From assembly GCA_947466515.1 (NCBI GenBank), contig CANIEM010000007.1, positions 1 to 55,877 on the forward strand: a DNA stretch of 55,877 nucleotides, in the 5' to 3' direction. How positions within the stretch are numbered: position 1 is the stretch's first letter; each line of letters starts with the position of its first letter. Of this stretch, positions 35,591-42,967 are shown piece after piece. A model generated the notes under the pieces. The model searched no databases, was not told the origin of the DNA, and saw only the letters and a list, made by a program, of their open reading frames with translations. The position numbers were made by a program, and so were the translations under genes. The DNA is from Verrucomicrobia subdivision 6 bacterium. Lineage in GTDB: Bacteria; Verrucomicrobiota; Verrucomicrobiia; Methylacidiphilales; Verrucolacustridaceae.

Positions 35591-36273
35591 GGGCGAAGAG
35601 ACTCCTTGAAAGCTGAGGCTGTGCCAAGCCGAGAAAGGATTTCGCGAGCGGCGGCTGTGGGGTCGGAGGCGAGGAGAAGATGAGAGACGAGACAGACGCG
35701 GGTGGCGCCGTGCTGGGCTGATTCGGTGACGCGATCGGGGGTAAGACCGCCGATACAAAAGAAGGGAAGAGTGACTTGGCGAACAATTGCACGAATTTTG
35801 GCGGGGCCGATGGGGGTGTAATCGGGTTTTGTGCCTGTGGGGAAGAGGGGACCGAAGCCGAGGTAATCGGGGCCGAGGGCTTGGCCGGCGATGGCTTGGC
35901 AGGGAGAGTGGGTGGACAGGCCGAGGAGGATGGAGGAGCCAAGGAGGCGGCGGGCTTCGGGGATGGGGAGGTCGTCTTGGCCAAGGTGGCACCCGGCGGC
36001 GCCAGAGGGAATGACGAGGTCGGGGTGGTCGTTAAGGATAAGGGGGAGGCCGAGTTGGGCTAAGAGGGGGATGAGAGTACGGGCGGCAGAGAGGATTTCT
36101 TCTTTCGAAAGATTTTTGGCACGAAGTTGGAAGATGGTGGCGCCACCTTGGGCGAGTTTGAGGGCGAGGTCGGGCCACGCGGAGGGCGCAGCGTAGGTGG
36201 AATCGAGGATAGCGTAGAGGCGGGCTTGCTGGAGGGCGGCGTGAGCTCGGGCGGGATCGAGAACAGGGGACAT
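35587..36273 (-). CDS. thiE: Thiamine-phosphate synthase
   Basis: A 228-residue TIM-barrel enzyme that joins the HMP-PP pyrimidine and the thiazole phosphate into thiamine phosphate. Motifs: FQLRAKNLSKEE (the usual QLR-K), LILNDHPDLV, GCHLGQDDLP, LGLSTHS, DYLGFGPLFPTGTK and IGGLTPDRV. It starts 3 bp after the accC stop and overlaps the PfkB gene, so it is part of a tight operon. No TPP riboswitch is possible in such short spacing. Confidence 0.94.
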   Translation of the reverse strand: MSPVLDPARAHAALQQARLYAILDSTYAAPSAWPDLALKLAQGGATIFQLRAKNLSKEEILSAARTLIPLLAQLGLPLILNDHPDLVIPSGAAGCHLGQDDLPIPEARRLLGSSILLGLSTHSPCQAIAGQALGPDYLGFGPLFPTGTKPDYTPIGPAKIRAIVRQVTLPFFCIGGLTPDRVTESAQHGATRVCLVSHLLLASDPTAAAREILSRLGTASAFKESLRP

Positions 36274-36276
36274 GAA

Positions 36277-37638
36277 TCAGGCGGGAGATTCGATTTTACG
36301 TTCAAAAAAGCGTTCGAGAAAGTTGGTGGAGTATTTGCCCCGGCGGAAGTCTTGATCGCGGACGATTCGTTGGCCGAGGGGGATGGTGGTTTTAACTCCG
36401 CGGATAATGGTTTCGTCGAGAGCGCGTTGCATCCGCGCGATGGCGGTAGAGCGGTCGGGTCCAGAGGCGATGAGTTTGCCGATCATGGAATCGTAGAAGG
36501 GGGGAACGGTGTAGCCGCCGTAAAGATGGGAATCGAGGCGGATACCGATGCCTCCTGGAGGGTAGAAGAGGTTGATGGTGCCTGGGCAAGGGCGGAAGTC
36601 GTTGGAGGGATCTTCGGCATTGATACGGAATTCGACGGCGTGGCGGAGGGGTCGGAGATTATCGAACTCCGCGCCAAGGCGTTCGCCTGCGGCGATGCGA
36701 ATCTGTTCGCGAACGAGATCGATACCGTAGACTTCTTCGGTCACGGGGTGTTCGACTTGGATGCGGGTATTCATTTCGAGGAAGTAGTAGTGGCCAGCGT
36801 TATCGACAAGAAACTCCATGGTGCCGGCGTTTTCGTAGTGAACGGCTTCGGCAAGTTTGATGGCGGCCTTGCCCATTCGTTTACGCAGATCGTTATCGAG
36901 AAGGGGGGAGGGGGATTCTTCAAGGAGTTTTTGGTGGCGCCGTTGGATAGAACAGTCGCGTTCGCCGACGTGAATAATTTTTCCACGTTTATCGCCCAGG
37001 ATTTGGAATTCGATATGGTGAGGTTCTTCGATGAGTTTTTCTAGGTAGACGTCGGGGTTGCCGAAGGCTTTTTCCGCTTCCATTCGGGCGGCGAGGAATC
37101 CTTTGACGAGGCTGACGTCGTTATGGGCCGGTCGCATGCCTTTGCCGCCGCCACCAGCGACGGCTTTGATCATCACGGGGTACCCGATTTTTTTTGCGGC
37201 TTTGATGGCTTCATGTTCGGTAGAGACGGGGCCATCGCTACCTGGAGGAATGGGGACGCCGGCTTTGCGGGCATTTTCGCGGGCGAGGGATTTATCTCCC
37301 ATTTTACGAATGGATTCGGGAGAGGGACCGATGAAGCGGATGTTACAGGATTGGCAGACTTCGGCGAAGTGGGCGCTTTCCGAGAGGAAGCCGTACCCAG
37401 GGTGGATAGCGTCGACATCGCCGACTTCGGCGGCGGAGATGATGCGATCGATTTTGAGATAACTTTGTGCGCTGGGTCCTGGGCCGATGCATATGGCTTC
37501 GTCGGCGGCTTGGACGTGAAGGGAGTCGTGATCGGGTTCGGAGTAGACGGCGAGGGTACGGATTCCGAGGTCTTTACAAGCGCGGATGACGCGGAGGGCG
37601 ATCTCGCCTCGGTTGGCGATGAGGATTTTGTTGAACAT
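36277..37638 (-). CDS. accC: Acetyl-CoA carboxylase biotin carboxylase subunit
   Basis: A 453-residue ATP-grasp enzyme that carboxylates the biotin on AccB for malonyl-CoA synthesis. The start [17 protein letters not shown] is canonical, and GGGGKGM provides the nucleotide glycine loop (about residue 163). [14 protein letters not shown] holds the metal and catalytic glutamates and arginine. ATG 37638 was chosen over 37746 because the latter adds a non-conserved tail. It follows accB by 46 bp in the usual order. Confidence 0.97.
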   Translation of the reverse strand: MFNKILIANRGEIALRVIRACKDLGIRTLAVYSEPDHDSLHVQAADEAICIGPGPSAQSYLKIDRIISAAEVGDVDAIHPGYGFLSESAHFAEVCQSCNIRFIGPSPESIRKMGDKSLARENARKAGVPIPPGSDGPVSTEHEAIKAAKKIGYPVMIKAVAGGGGKGMRPAHNDVSLVKGFLAARMEAEKAFGNPDVYLEKLIEEPHHIEFQILGDKRGKIIHVGERDCSIQRRHQKLLEESPSPLLDNDLRKRMGKAAIKLAEAVHYENAGTMEFLVDNAGHYYFLEMNTRIQVEHPVTEEVYGIDLVREQIRIAAGERLGAEFDNLRPLRHAVEFRINAEDPSNDFRPCPGTINLFYPPGGIGIRLDSHLYGGYTVPPFYDSMIGKLIASGPDRSTAIARMQRALDETIIRGVKTTIPLGQRIVRDQDFRRGKYSTNFLERFFERKIESPA

Positions 37639-37684
37639 GTGTGGGAGGTAGGAGGCGGGGAAGCGGGGCTTCCTGCTTGGGGGG

Positions 37685-38146
37685 TTAGGAGGGCCGAATG
37701 CGAAAGAGTGGTTTACCGAATTCAACCGGCTTGCCGCTTTCGGCAAGGATTTCGGTGATGGTGCCTGAGAGTTCGGCTTTGATTTCGTTCATGACTTTCA
37801 TGGCTTCGATGATGCAGACGACAGTTTCGGCGTTGACGACCGTACCTACATCGACGTAGGCGGGGGAATCGGGGGCTGGGGCGGCATAAAATGTGCCGAC
37901 CATGGGGGAGTTAATGGAGGGGAGAAGAACGGGGGTGGGTGGTGGCGTGGACGGGGCTTGAGAGAATTGTGGTTGGGGGATGGAGTGAAGGGCGGGGGCG
38001 GGTGGTTGGGAGGTGGTAAAGATTTGGGGTTCACCGTTGGGGCCACGGCGAATACGGATCTTGGTGCCGTCTTTTTCGTACTCGAACTCGGCGAGGCTAT
38101 TCTTGCGCATCAGATCGATGACCGCCTTAATCTCTTTAATATCCAT
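37685..38146 (-). CDS. accB: Acetyl-CoA carboxylase biotin carboxyl carrier protein
   Basis: 153 residues with a conserved N-terminal helix ([24 protein letters not shown]), a Pro/Ala-rich linker (about 45-75) and a C-terminal biotinyl domain. The EAMKVMNEI motif carries the biotin-accepting lysine. It is the partner of accC downstream; the carboxyltransferase subunits are not in this window. A possible near-leaderless promoter lies just upstream. Confidence 0.96.
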   Translation of the reverse strand: MDIKEIKAVIDLMRKNSLAEFEYEKDGTKIRIRRGPNGEPQIFTTSQPPAPALHSIPQPQFSQAPSTPPPTPVLLPSINSPMVGTFYAAPAPDSPAYVDVGTVVNAETVVCIIEAMKVMNEIKAELSGTITEILAESGKPVEFGKPLFRIRPS

Positions 38147-38155
38147 AGAACAGCA

Positions 38156-38185
38156 ATATTACTGGAAGAAACGGGCGGAAATCAA
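38156..38185 (-). promoter_or_regulatory. Possible sigma-70-like promoter for accB
   Basis: On the minus strand TTGATT (38180-38185), an 18-bp spacer and TAATAT (38156-38161) lie directly before the accB ATG at 38146, giving a very short leader. An AT-rich inverted repeat (ACTTTA..TAAAGT) lies just upstream and may end holB transcripts. Pattern match only. Confidence 0.35.
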
Positions 38186-38270
38186 AAAGAAAATACTTTA
38201 TCATTAAAGTAGCCTTTAAACCGAGTGGGTTCGATGGGCGTGCTGGGAGCACGAGGGGTGGGTGGGTGGG

Positions 38271-39128
38271 TTAAAGGAGGCCGGCGATGCGGAGGCAGGA
38301 TACTTCAATGGCGAGGGTTTGATCTACGTTACGAGAAAGGGCTGAGCGGAGTTTTTCTAGGGCGTCCACTTCCCGGACGATTTCGGGTTGGAGGGTGGAC
38401 TCTGCTCGAGCCCAAGCCCCGCGGATGAGATGGGCGATGACATCTTCCCGAACACGGACAAGTTGACCCGCAGTCGAGGCAGTGTGGGCTAACTCATTTT
38501 CATCGTCTGCTTCATCGTTCAATTCAGAAGCTTCGGCGCTAAGACGATCGCGGGTGGCAAGAAGGAAGGATTGAAGGAGGGATGCGCGACGATAAGCATC
38601 CAGAGCGTTGGGTTGAGCGGTTTGGTTCCAACGGCCAGCTAACTCTTCCAGCCCCGGAATGGGATCTGGATGCTGGCTGGGAATGATGGGGAAAGTTAGG
38701 CAGCGGGAGCGGACGGTAGATAAAAGTTGTTCGGGCCGATCAGAAGTAAGAATAAGAAGGGTGTGGTCGGGCGGTTCTTCGAGGGTTTTAAGGAAAGCGT
38801 TGGCTGCTTCCGCTGGCGGAATGCACATCCGCTCTGCCTCAAGAATAAGAGCGACCTTGAGGGGGGCACGATGGGGGCGACGAGATAGGGAGTGTTCAAG
38901 CTGGCGGACTTGGGCGATGGAGACGCGACGCGATTTTGATTCAGGGCGGAGGACAAAAAAATCGGGGTGGTCCTCGAGGTCGGCATCGAGAAGATTGGCG
39001 GCGAGCCCACGAGCGAGGGATTCGAGTTCGGCGGGGGGTGCGCCCGTGAGAAGGTGGGCGTGGGCGAGGCGGCCTTCTTTGGAGGCAGCCTGAAAAACCT
39101 CTTCAACGCGGGAGGGTGGAAAAGGCAT
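38271..39128 (-). CDS. holB: DNA polymerase III delta' subunit (clamp-loader)
   Basis: A 285-residue AAA+-like clamp-loader protein. Features: HAHLLTGAPPAELESLARGLAANLL (degenerate P-loop region, as usual for delta'), VSIAQVRQLEHSLSRRPH, KVALILEAERM and NAFLKTLEEPPDHTLLILTSD, followed by the SRC motif in STVRSRCLTF. It lacks the zinc-binding cysteines of DnaX/HolB from some phyla. ATG 39128 gives a conserved N-terminus and a 26-bp overlap with tmk, an order (tmk-holB) common in bacteria. Confidence 0.9.
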   Translation of the reverse strand: MPFPPSRVEEVFQAASKEGRLAHAHLLTGAPPAELESLARGLAANLLDADLEDHPDFFVLRPESKSRRVSIAQVRQLEHSLSRRPHRAPLKVALILEAERMCIPPAEAANAFLKTLEEPPDHTLLILTSDRPEQLLSTVRSRCLTFPIIPSQHPDPIPGLEELAGRWNQTAQPNALDAYRRASLLQSFLLATRDRLSAEASELNDEADDENELAHTASTAGQLVRVREDVIAHLIRGAWARAESTLQPEIVREVDALEKLRSALSRNVDQTLAIEVSCLRIAGLL

Positions 39129-39756
39129 GGCGCAGCTCCTTTTGAATGCGGGCAAAGGTTTCCTCGCGGGAGCCAGAAGCATCGATGAGTCTGACTCGTT
39201 GGGGTTCCCGCTGAGCGAGAGTACGATATCCATCGGCAACTTTTTTGTAGAAATCAAGATCGAGGTCTTCGATCCGATCTTTTTGGCCTACGGGGCGAGG
39301 GCGGCGGAGAGCGCGGCTACGGGCTTCGGCCGGGTCGAGATCGAGGATGAGGGTGATATCTGGTTCGCGATGGGCGATGGCGAAATGGTTGATGAAGCTA
39401 ACTGCTTCGATCGGAAGTCCGCGGGCATTGCCTTGGAAGACGGTGGTGGAGTCGTGAAAGCGGTCGGCAATGATCCATTCTCCTCGGGCGAGGGCGGGAT
39501 GGATGAGTTGGCGAACGAGTTCGGCTCGGCTCGCGGCAAAAAGGAGTAGTTCTGTTTCGGCGGTCATAGACTGTCCGACGGGATCGTGTTTGAGGAGATG
39601 GCGGATGGATTCGCCCACAGGGGTACCACCGGGTTCACGGACTTCGTGAATGGTGAGGTTGGTGGCACGAAGCCAAGTGAGGGTGGAAGCTATTTGGGTG
39701 CTTTTGCCACACCCTTCGCACCCTTCAAAAGTAATGAAACGACCTGGGGAGGTCAT
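39103..39756 (-). CDS. tmk: Thymidylate kinase
   Basis: A 217-residue kinase converting dTMP to dTDP. The P-loop is [12 protein letters not shown] (a cysteine replaces the usual aspartate). [12 protein letters not shown] follows, then [12 protein letters not shown] (DR-x motif, with Phe-His where Tyr-x-x-S is common) and a lid segment [18 protein letters not shown]. Its start overlaps the ispF stop (ATGA), and it overlaps holB by 26 bp, so the three are co-translated. Confidence 0.95.
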   Translation of the reverse strand: MTSPGRFITFEGCEGCGKSTQIASTLTWLRATNLTIHEVREPGGTPVGESIRHLLKHDPVGQSMTAETELLLFAASRAELVRQLIHPALARGEWIIADRFHDSTTVFQGNARGLPIEAVSFINHFAIAHREPDITLILDLDPAEARSRALRRPRPVGQKDRIEDLDLDFYKKVADGYRTLAQREPQRVRLIDASGSREETFARIQKELRHAFSTLPR

Positions 39757-40232
39757 TCGGGAACGTCGAGGGCGGCGACGGCGAGGGCGGCAATGCCATC
39801 TCCCCGACCAATGAAGCCAAGTTTTTCGTTAGTGGTGGCTTTAATGTTAACGCGATCGACAGACAGCCCGAGGGCGGCGGCAATTTTCACGCACATGGCG
39901 GGAAAGTGGGGGAGAAGTTTTGGGGCCTCGGCGAGAAGAGTGGCATCGACATTGAGAATGGTGGCCTTTTTTTCTTTGGCGAGGCGGGCGGATTCGGCCA
40001 AGAAAAGAGTGCTGGCAACATTTTTCCATTTTGGGTCGGTGTTGGGAAAGTGGGCTCCGATATCTCCTGCGCCGAGAGCACCGAGGATGGCATCGGTCAG
40101 AGCGTGAAGTAGGACATCTGCGTCGGAGTGACCTTCGAGCCCACGTTCGTAGGGAATGGTGACGGCACCGAGTACGAGGGGACGCCCCGCGACCAGAGGA
40201 TGAACATCATAACCAAAGCCAACGCGCAACAT
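39753..40232 (-). CDS. ispF: 2-C-methyl-D-erythritol 2,4-cyclodiphosphate synthase
   Basis: A 159-residue trimeric enzyme of the MEP isoprenoid pathway that cyclises CDP-ME-2-phosphate. The zinc-site motif GYDVHPL, then [38 protein letters not shown] and the C-terminal [22 protein letters not shown] are all family hallmarks. It is the first gene of the minus-strand run ispF-tmk-holB. The partner ispD is not adjacent. Confidence 0.97.
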   Translation of the reverse strand: MLRVGFGYDVHPLVAGRPLVLGAVTIPYERGLEGHSDADVLLHALTDAILGALGAGDIGAHFPNTDPKWKNVASTLFLAESARLAKEKKATILNVDATLLAEAPKLLPHFPAMCVKIAAALGLSVDRVNIKATTNEKLGFIGRGDGIAALAVAALDVPE

Positions 40233-40303
40233 GGGAAGAGAATGTCGCTAGAAGTGGCGCAGGCCAACGGTTTTCGTAAAAGTTCTTCGCAAACTCATGG
40301 TGG

Positions 40304-41767
40304 CTAGGAAGGTTTATTTTCTCGTTTGCCTTGGATATGATAAAGCTGTCTGTGGCCTAGATCCTTTACCTCCTGTTTGCCTGCAGGAGTTAAGATATAA
40401 TGCTTATCAAGCGATTGAAAAACTTCGGATGAAGTTAGAATCGTGTCGGGATGGGCCAATCGCTCTAAGCGGGCGGCAAAGTTTACGGTGTCCCCCCAAA
40501 GGTCGTAGCCAAGTTTCTGTTTGCCGACGACTCCTGCAATGACGGGTCCACGGTGAAGACCCATGCGCAGGGATAAAGGAATTTGAGCTGGGGTGATTAT
40601 CTTTTTGGCATGCTGCAGAAGATGGATAGCAAAGTCTGCGAGCAGGGAAAGATGGATGGGGCGCGCTTCTGTCAAACCGCTGACCGCAAGAAAAGAGTCG
40701 CCGATAGTCTTTATTTTTTCGATGCCGTAACGACTAGTTAGAGATTCCATCCACTCGAAGGTAAGGCTTAGGAAGGCGATGATATCTTTCGGGGTGGTGG
40801 TGTGGGTTAGTCTTGTAAAGCCGACGATATCGACAAAGAGTACGCCGACATCTGGGGCTAAATCTGCGATTGGATTTTCGCCTTTCATTGCGCGGCCTGC
40901 GATGTGGGAGGGAAAAATATTAAGAACAAGATGTCGACGGGATTCTTCCTCACGGCGGAGGCGAGTCATAGCATTCGAGAGGCGCTCTTCAGCCAATTTT
41001 GTGCGCACGGCGTAATCGAGTCGGACAAGAAGTTCTTTTCGGTCGTAGGGCTTTTGCAGGAAATCGACTGCCCCTAAGCGCATGGCATCGAGAAAAACGT
41101 TGCGATCTCCCTCAGCAGAAATGAGAATGACAGGAGCGCGGTGAGCGAGGTTGGTCTCGTGGTAACGACTTAGAAATGTCCGAGCCCCGCCTCCTGGCAT
41201 ATTCCAATCTAAAAGTATGGCGTCGTAGTCTTGGGTGAGCGCTCGCTCGATTCCCTCTTCGAGGGAACCGACCGCGACGCCAACATGGCCCGCATCTTCG
41301 CAAATGCGGGTGGCCATCTCTTGCTCACCGGAATCGTCGTCAACGATAAGAATTGTTCCTTGAGGGCGACCGATTTGGGGGTGGGTTACTGGGGCGGGAT
41401 GATCGACAGTGACGACCGGATCCTCGCGATTTCTAAGAATAACGCCCGCTTTATTGAGGGCTTGCTGAAAGCGGGTAAGGTCTTCGATCGGGGCGTGAGG
41501 CATATGCTTAAGGCCCTGCACGATCTCAATTATCTGGTCTAGGATAGGCAGGCAGAGTTCTGCGAGTGTTTCGCTGGACGGGATAGAATCAGATTCTCGC
41601 TCCCAATTTCTAGCGTGGGCGAGGAGCTTAGCTGAAAGGAATTTAAGCTGAGGTGCGGTATCGGGGGGGGTGGCACCCAGTCGCTGGTAATCCTCGAGGA
41701 TGAAATCGGCGTATCCCTTCATCTGCCCGAAGGCAGTGAAAATATCGTGGCGGAATCTTGATCTCAT
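40304..41767 (-). CDS. Response regulator with HisKA-like N-terminus and class III cyclase output
   Basis: 487 residues, cytoplasmic. The N-terminal RHDIFTAFGQMKGYADFILEDY (H7) resembles a histidine-kinase dimerisation helix but has no ATPase domain after it. A receiver domain follows (about 136-255), with acidic VDDD, phosphoacceptor D187 and K239. The CHD cyclase domain (about 300-487) has FVDIVGFTRL (D313), KIKTIGDSF (K353, D357) and LWGDTVNFAARLE. These residues favour adenylate cyclase activity controlled by phosphorylation. ATG 41767 was chosen because the upstream extension is low-complexity. The lone receiver gene ends 64 bp upstream, so the pair may share a phosphorelay, perhaps with the kinase fusion at 42968. 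Confidence 0.87.
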   Translation of the reverse strand: MRSRFRHDIFTAFGQMKGYADFILEDYQRLGATPPDTAPQLKFLSAKLLAHARNWERESDSIPSSETLAELCLPILDQIIEIVQGLKHMPHAPIEDLTRFQQALNKAGVILRNREDPVVTVDHPAPVTHPQIGRPQGTILIVDDDSGEQEMATRICEDAGHVGVAVGSLEEGIERALTQDYDAILLDWNMPGGGARTFLSRYHETNLAHRAPVILISAEGDRNVFLDAMRLGAVDFLQKPYDRKELLVRLDYAVRTKLAEERLSNAMTRLRREEESRRHLVLNIFPSHIAGRAMKGENPIADLAPDVGVLFVDIVGFTRLTHTTTPKDIIAFLSLTFEWMESLTSRYGIEKIKTIGDSFLAVSGLTEARPIHLSLLADFAIHLLQHAKKIITPAQIPLSLRMGLHRGPVIAGVVGKQKLGYDLWGDTVNFAARLERLAHPDTILTSSEVFQSLDKHYILTPAGKQEVKDLGHRQLYHIQGKRENKPS

Positions 41768-41831
41768 AAGATGAATTACCTGAAAGACATATTCCGTGGG
41801 ATAGAGGGTAGGAAGAACCAGATATCCAGGG

Positions 41832-42251
41832 TCATAGAAGGGATAGCGCTTGGCGGATGGCGGAGATGAGGAGTTCGAAGTCGAGAGGCTTGGGAAAAAA
41901 AGCATGAAAGCCAGCGGTCTTTGTTTTGGCAACGACCTGTTCGGTTTCGGATGCGGAAATAGCAAAAAAGATGATATGCGCTAAACTGGGTTTGGAGATG
42001 AACTGGGCAATAGTTTCGTACCCGCTCCAACCCCCAAGGTGAAGATCGATCAGGGCAAGTTGGGGGGGTTGTTCCAAGGCGGAGCGCATAGCCTCCTCTC
42101 CTGACTCAGCGGTGATGGCAGATAAACCTGCCCGCCGTAATTGCCGGGAAATTAGGTCGCGATTTAACTCGTCATCGTCGACAACGAGAATTTTTGGGGC
42201 ACCTATCGGATCAGGAATTTTGGGCGAGGAGGAATGGGAACTTAACGCCAT
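41832..42251 (-). CDS. Single-domain response regulator
   Basis: 139 residues forming one receiver domain. ILVVDDDELNRDLI gives the acidic pocket, LALIDLHLGG holds the phosphoacceptor aspartate, ISAS supplies the conserved Ser/Thr, and FPKPLDFELL the lysine. There is no output domain, so it likely relays or buffers phosphate, or acts by protein contact. ATG 42251 was preferred over 42323. It is divergent from hpf and upstream of the receiver-cyclase gene. Confidence 0.9.
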   Translation of the reverse strand: MALSSHSSSPKIPDPIGAPKILVVDDDELNRDLISRQLRRAGLSAITAESGEEAMRSALEQPPQLALIDLHLGGWSGYETIAQFISKPSLAHIIFFAISASETEQVVAKTKTAGFHAFFPKPLDFELLISAIRQALSLL

Positions 42252-42351
42252 TGCCTCATTATAGTATAGGAATAACTGTTTTGCTGAAAGGCAATTGAAA
42301 GGGCGGGGTCGATGCATCGACAAATGAATTAAAGGTGGATAGTATTCAGTT

Positions 42352-42705
42352 ATGCATATTCACATTACTCCTCGGCATCTTCCATTAACGGATGGGATCG
42401 AAATGTATGTCCACAACAAGCTCTCTCATCTGGATCACTTTGAGAGCCGAATTCTTGGCGCTCATGTGGTGCTTTGGCATGATCACAGTGCACCCCCAAA
42501 AAAGCAGTTTCGGGTCAAGGTTCACTTGGCGATTCCAGGACCGGATATTTTTGCGGAGGCAGGGGAGGAAGATCTGTATGCGGCGATCGACAAAGCGGAG
42601 GAAAAGTTGAGTAGCGAATTGCGAAAGCGTAAAACAAAAATGGTGGATCGGAAGAGGCATGTGGAAGCCCGGCGCAAGGAGAAGGCGCGGAGGTTTGGAA
42701 AGTAA
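42352..42705 (+). CDS. hpf: Ribosome hibernation-promoting factor (short HPF/RaiA type)
   Basis: A 117-residue protein of the YfiA/HPF family (MHIHITPRHLPLTDGIEMYVHNKLSHL, then the acidic EAGEEDLYAAIDKAEEKLSSELRKRK and a basic tail). It binds the 30S subunit at the mRNA/tRNA channel under slow growth. The length indicates the short form without the dimerisation domain of long HPF. It is divergent from the receiver gene across 100 bp. The 262 bp that follow hold no gene. Confidence 0.93.
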   Translation: MHIHITPRHLPLTDGIEMYVHNKLSHLDHFESRILGAHVVLWHDHSAPPKKQFRVKVHLAIPGPDIFAEAGEEDLYAAIDKAEEKLSSELRKRKTKMVDRKRHVEARRKEKARRFGK

Positions 42706-42967
42706 GAAGATATTCGGAATGGTTTTGAGGCTGGACCGAGGTTGCTTTCGAGAATAGGGCAATCTCGACTACAGGTGAGAAATCGCGGCTGGCTACTTTC
42801 TGATTTCTTCCGTTTCAAATCGAGTTAGCGTAGCTCGATGAGGTGGCATTATTCTCGGGGGTGCTCGGTGGCATAATTTCTTTATAAAAACGGCACCCAT
42901 AGATCCAACTTCAGTCGGGCGCGCGCATCCGCGGACCATCGGGTGGTTTGGTACGACGGCGCTAGCG

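Noticed and set aside
35593-35992. N-terminal extension of the PfkB kinase frame
   Set aside because: Arg/Pro/His-rich and entirely over thiE; the kinase starts at 35590 with a canonical N-terminus.
38239-38253. CGTGCT-GGG-AGCACG hairpin downstream of holB as a terminator
   Set aside because: The stem is perfect but no U tract follows on either strand.
42819-42839. ATCGAG..CTCGAT hairpin before the permease-kinase as a riboswitch or terminator
   Set aside because: The stem is only 6 bp, there is no T run, and no known riboswitch core was recognised.
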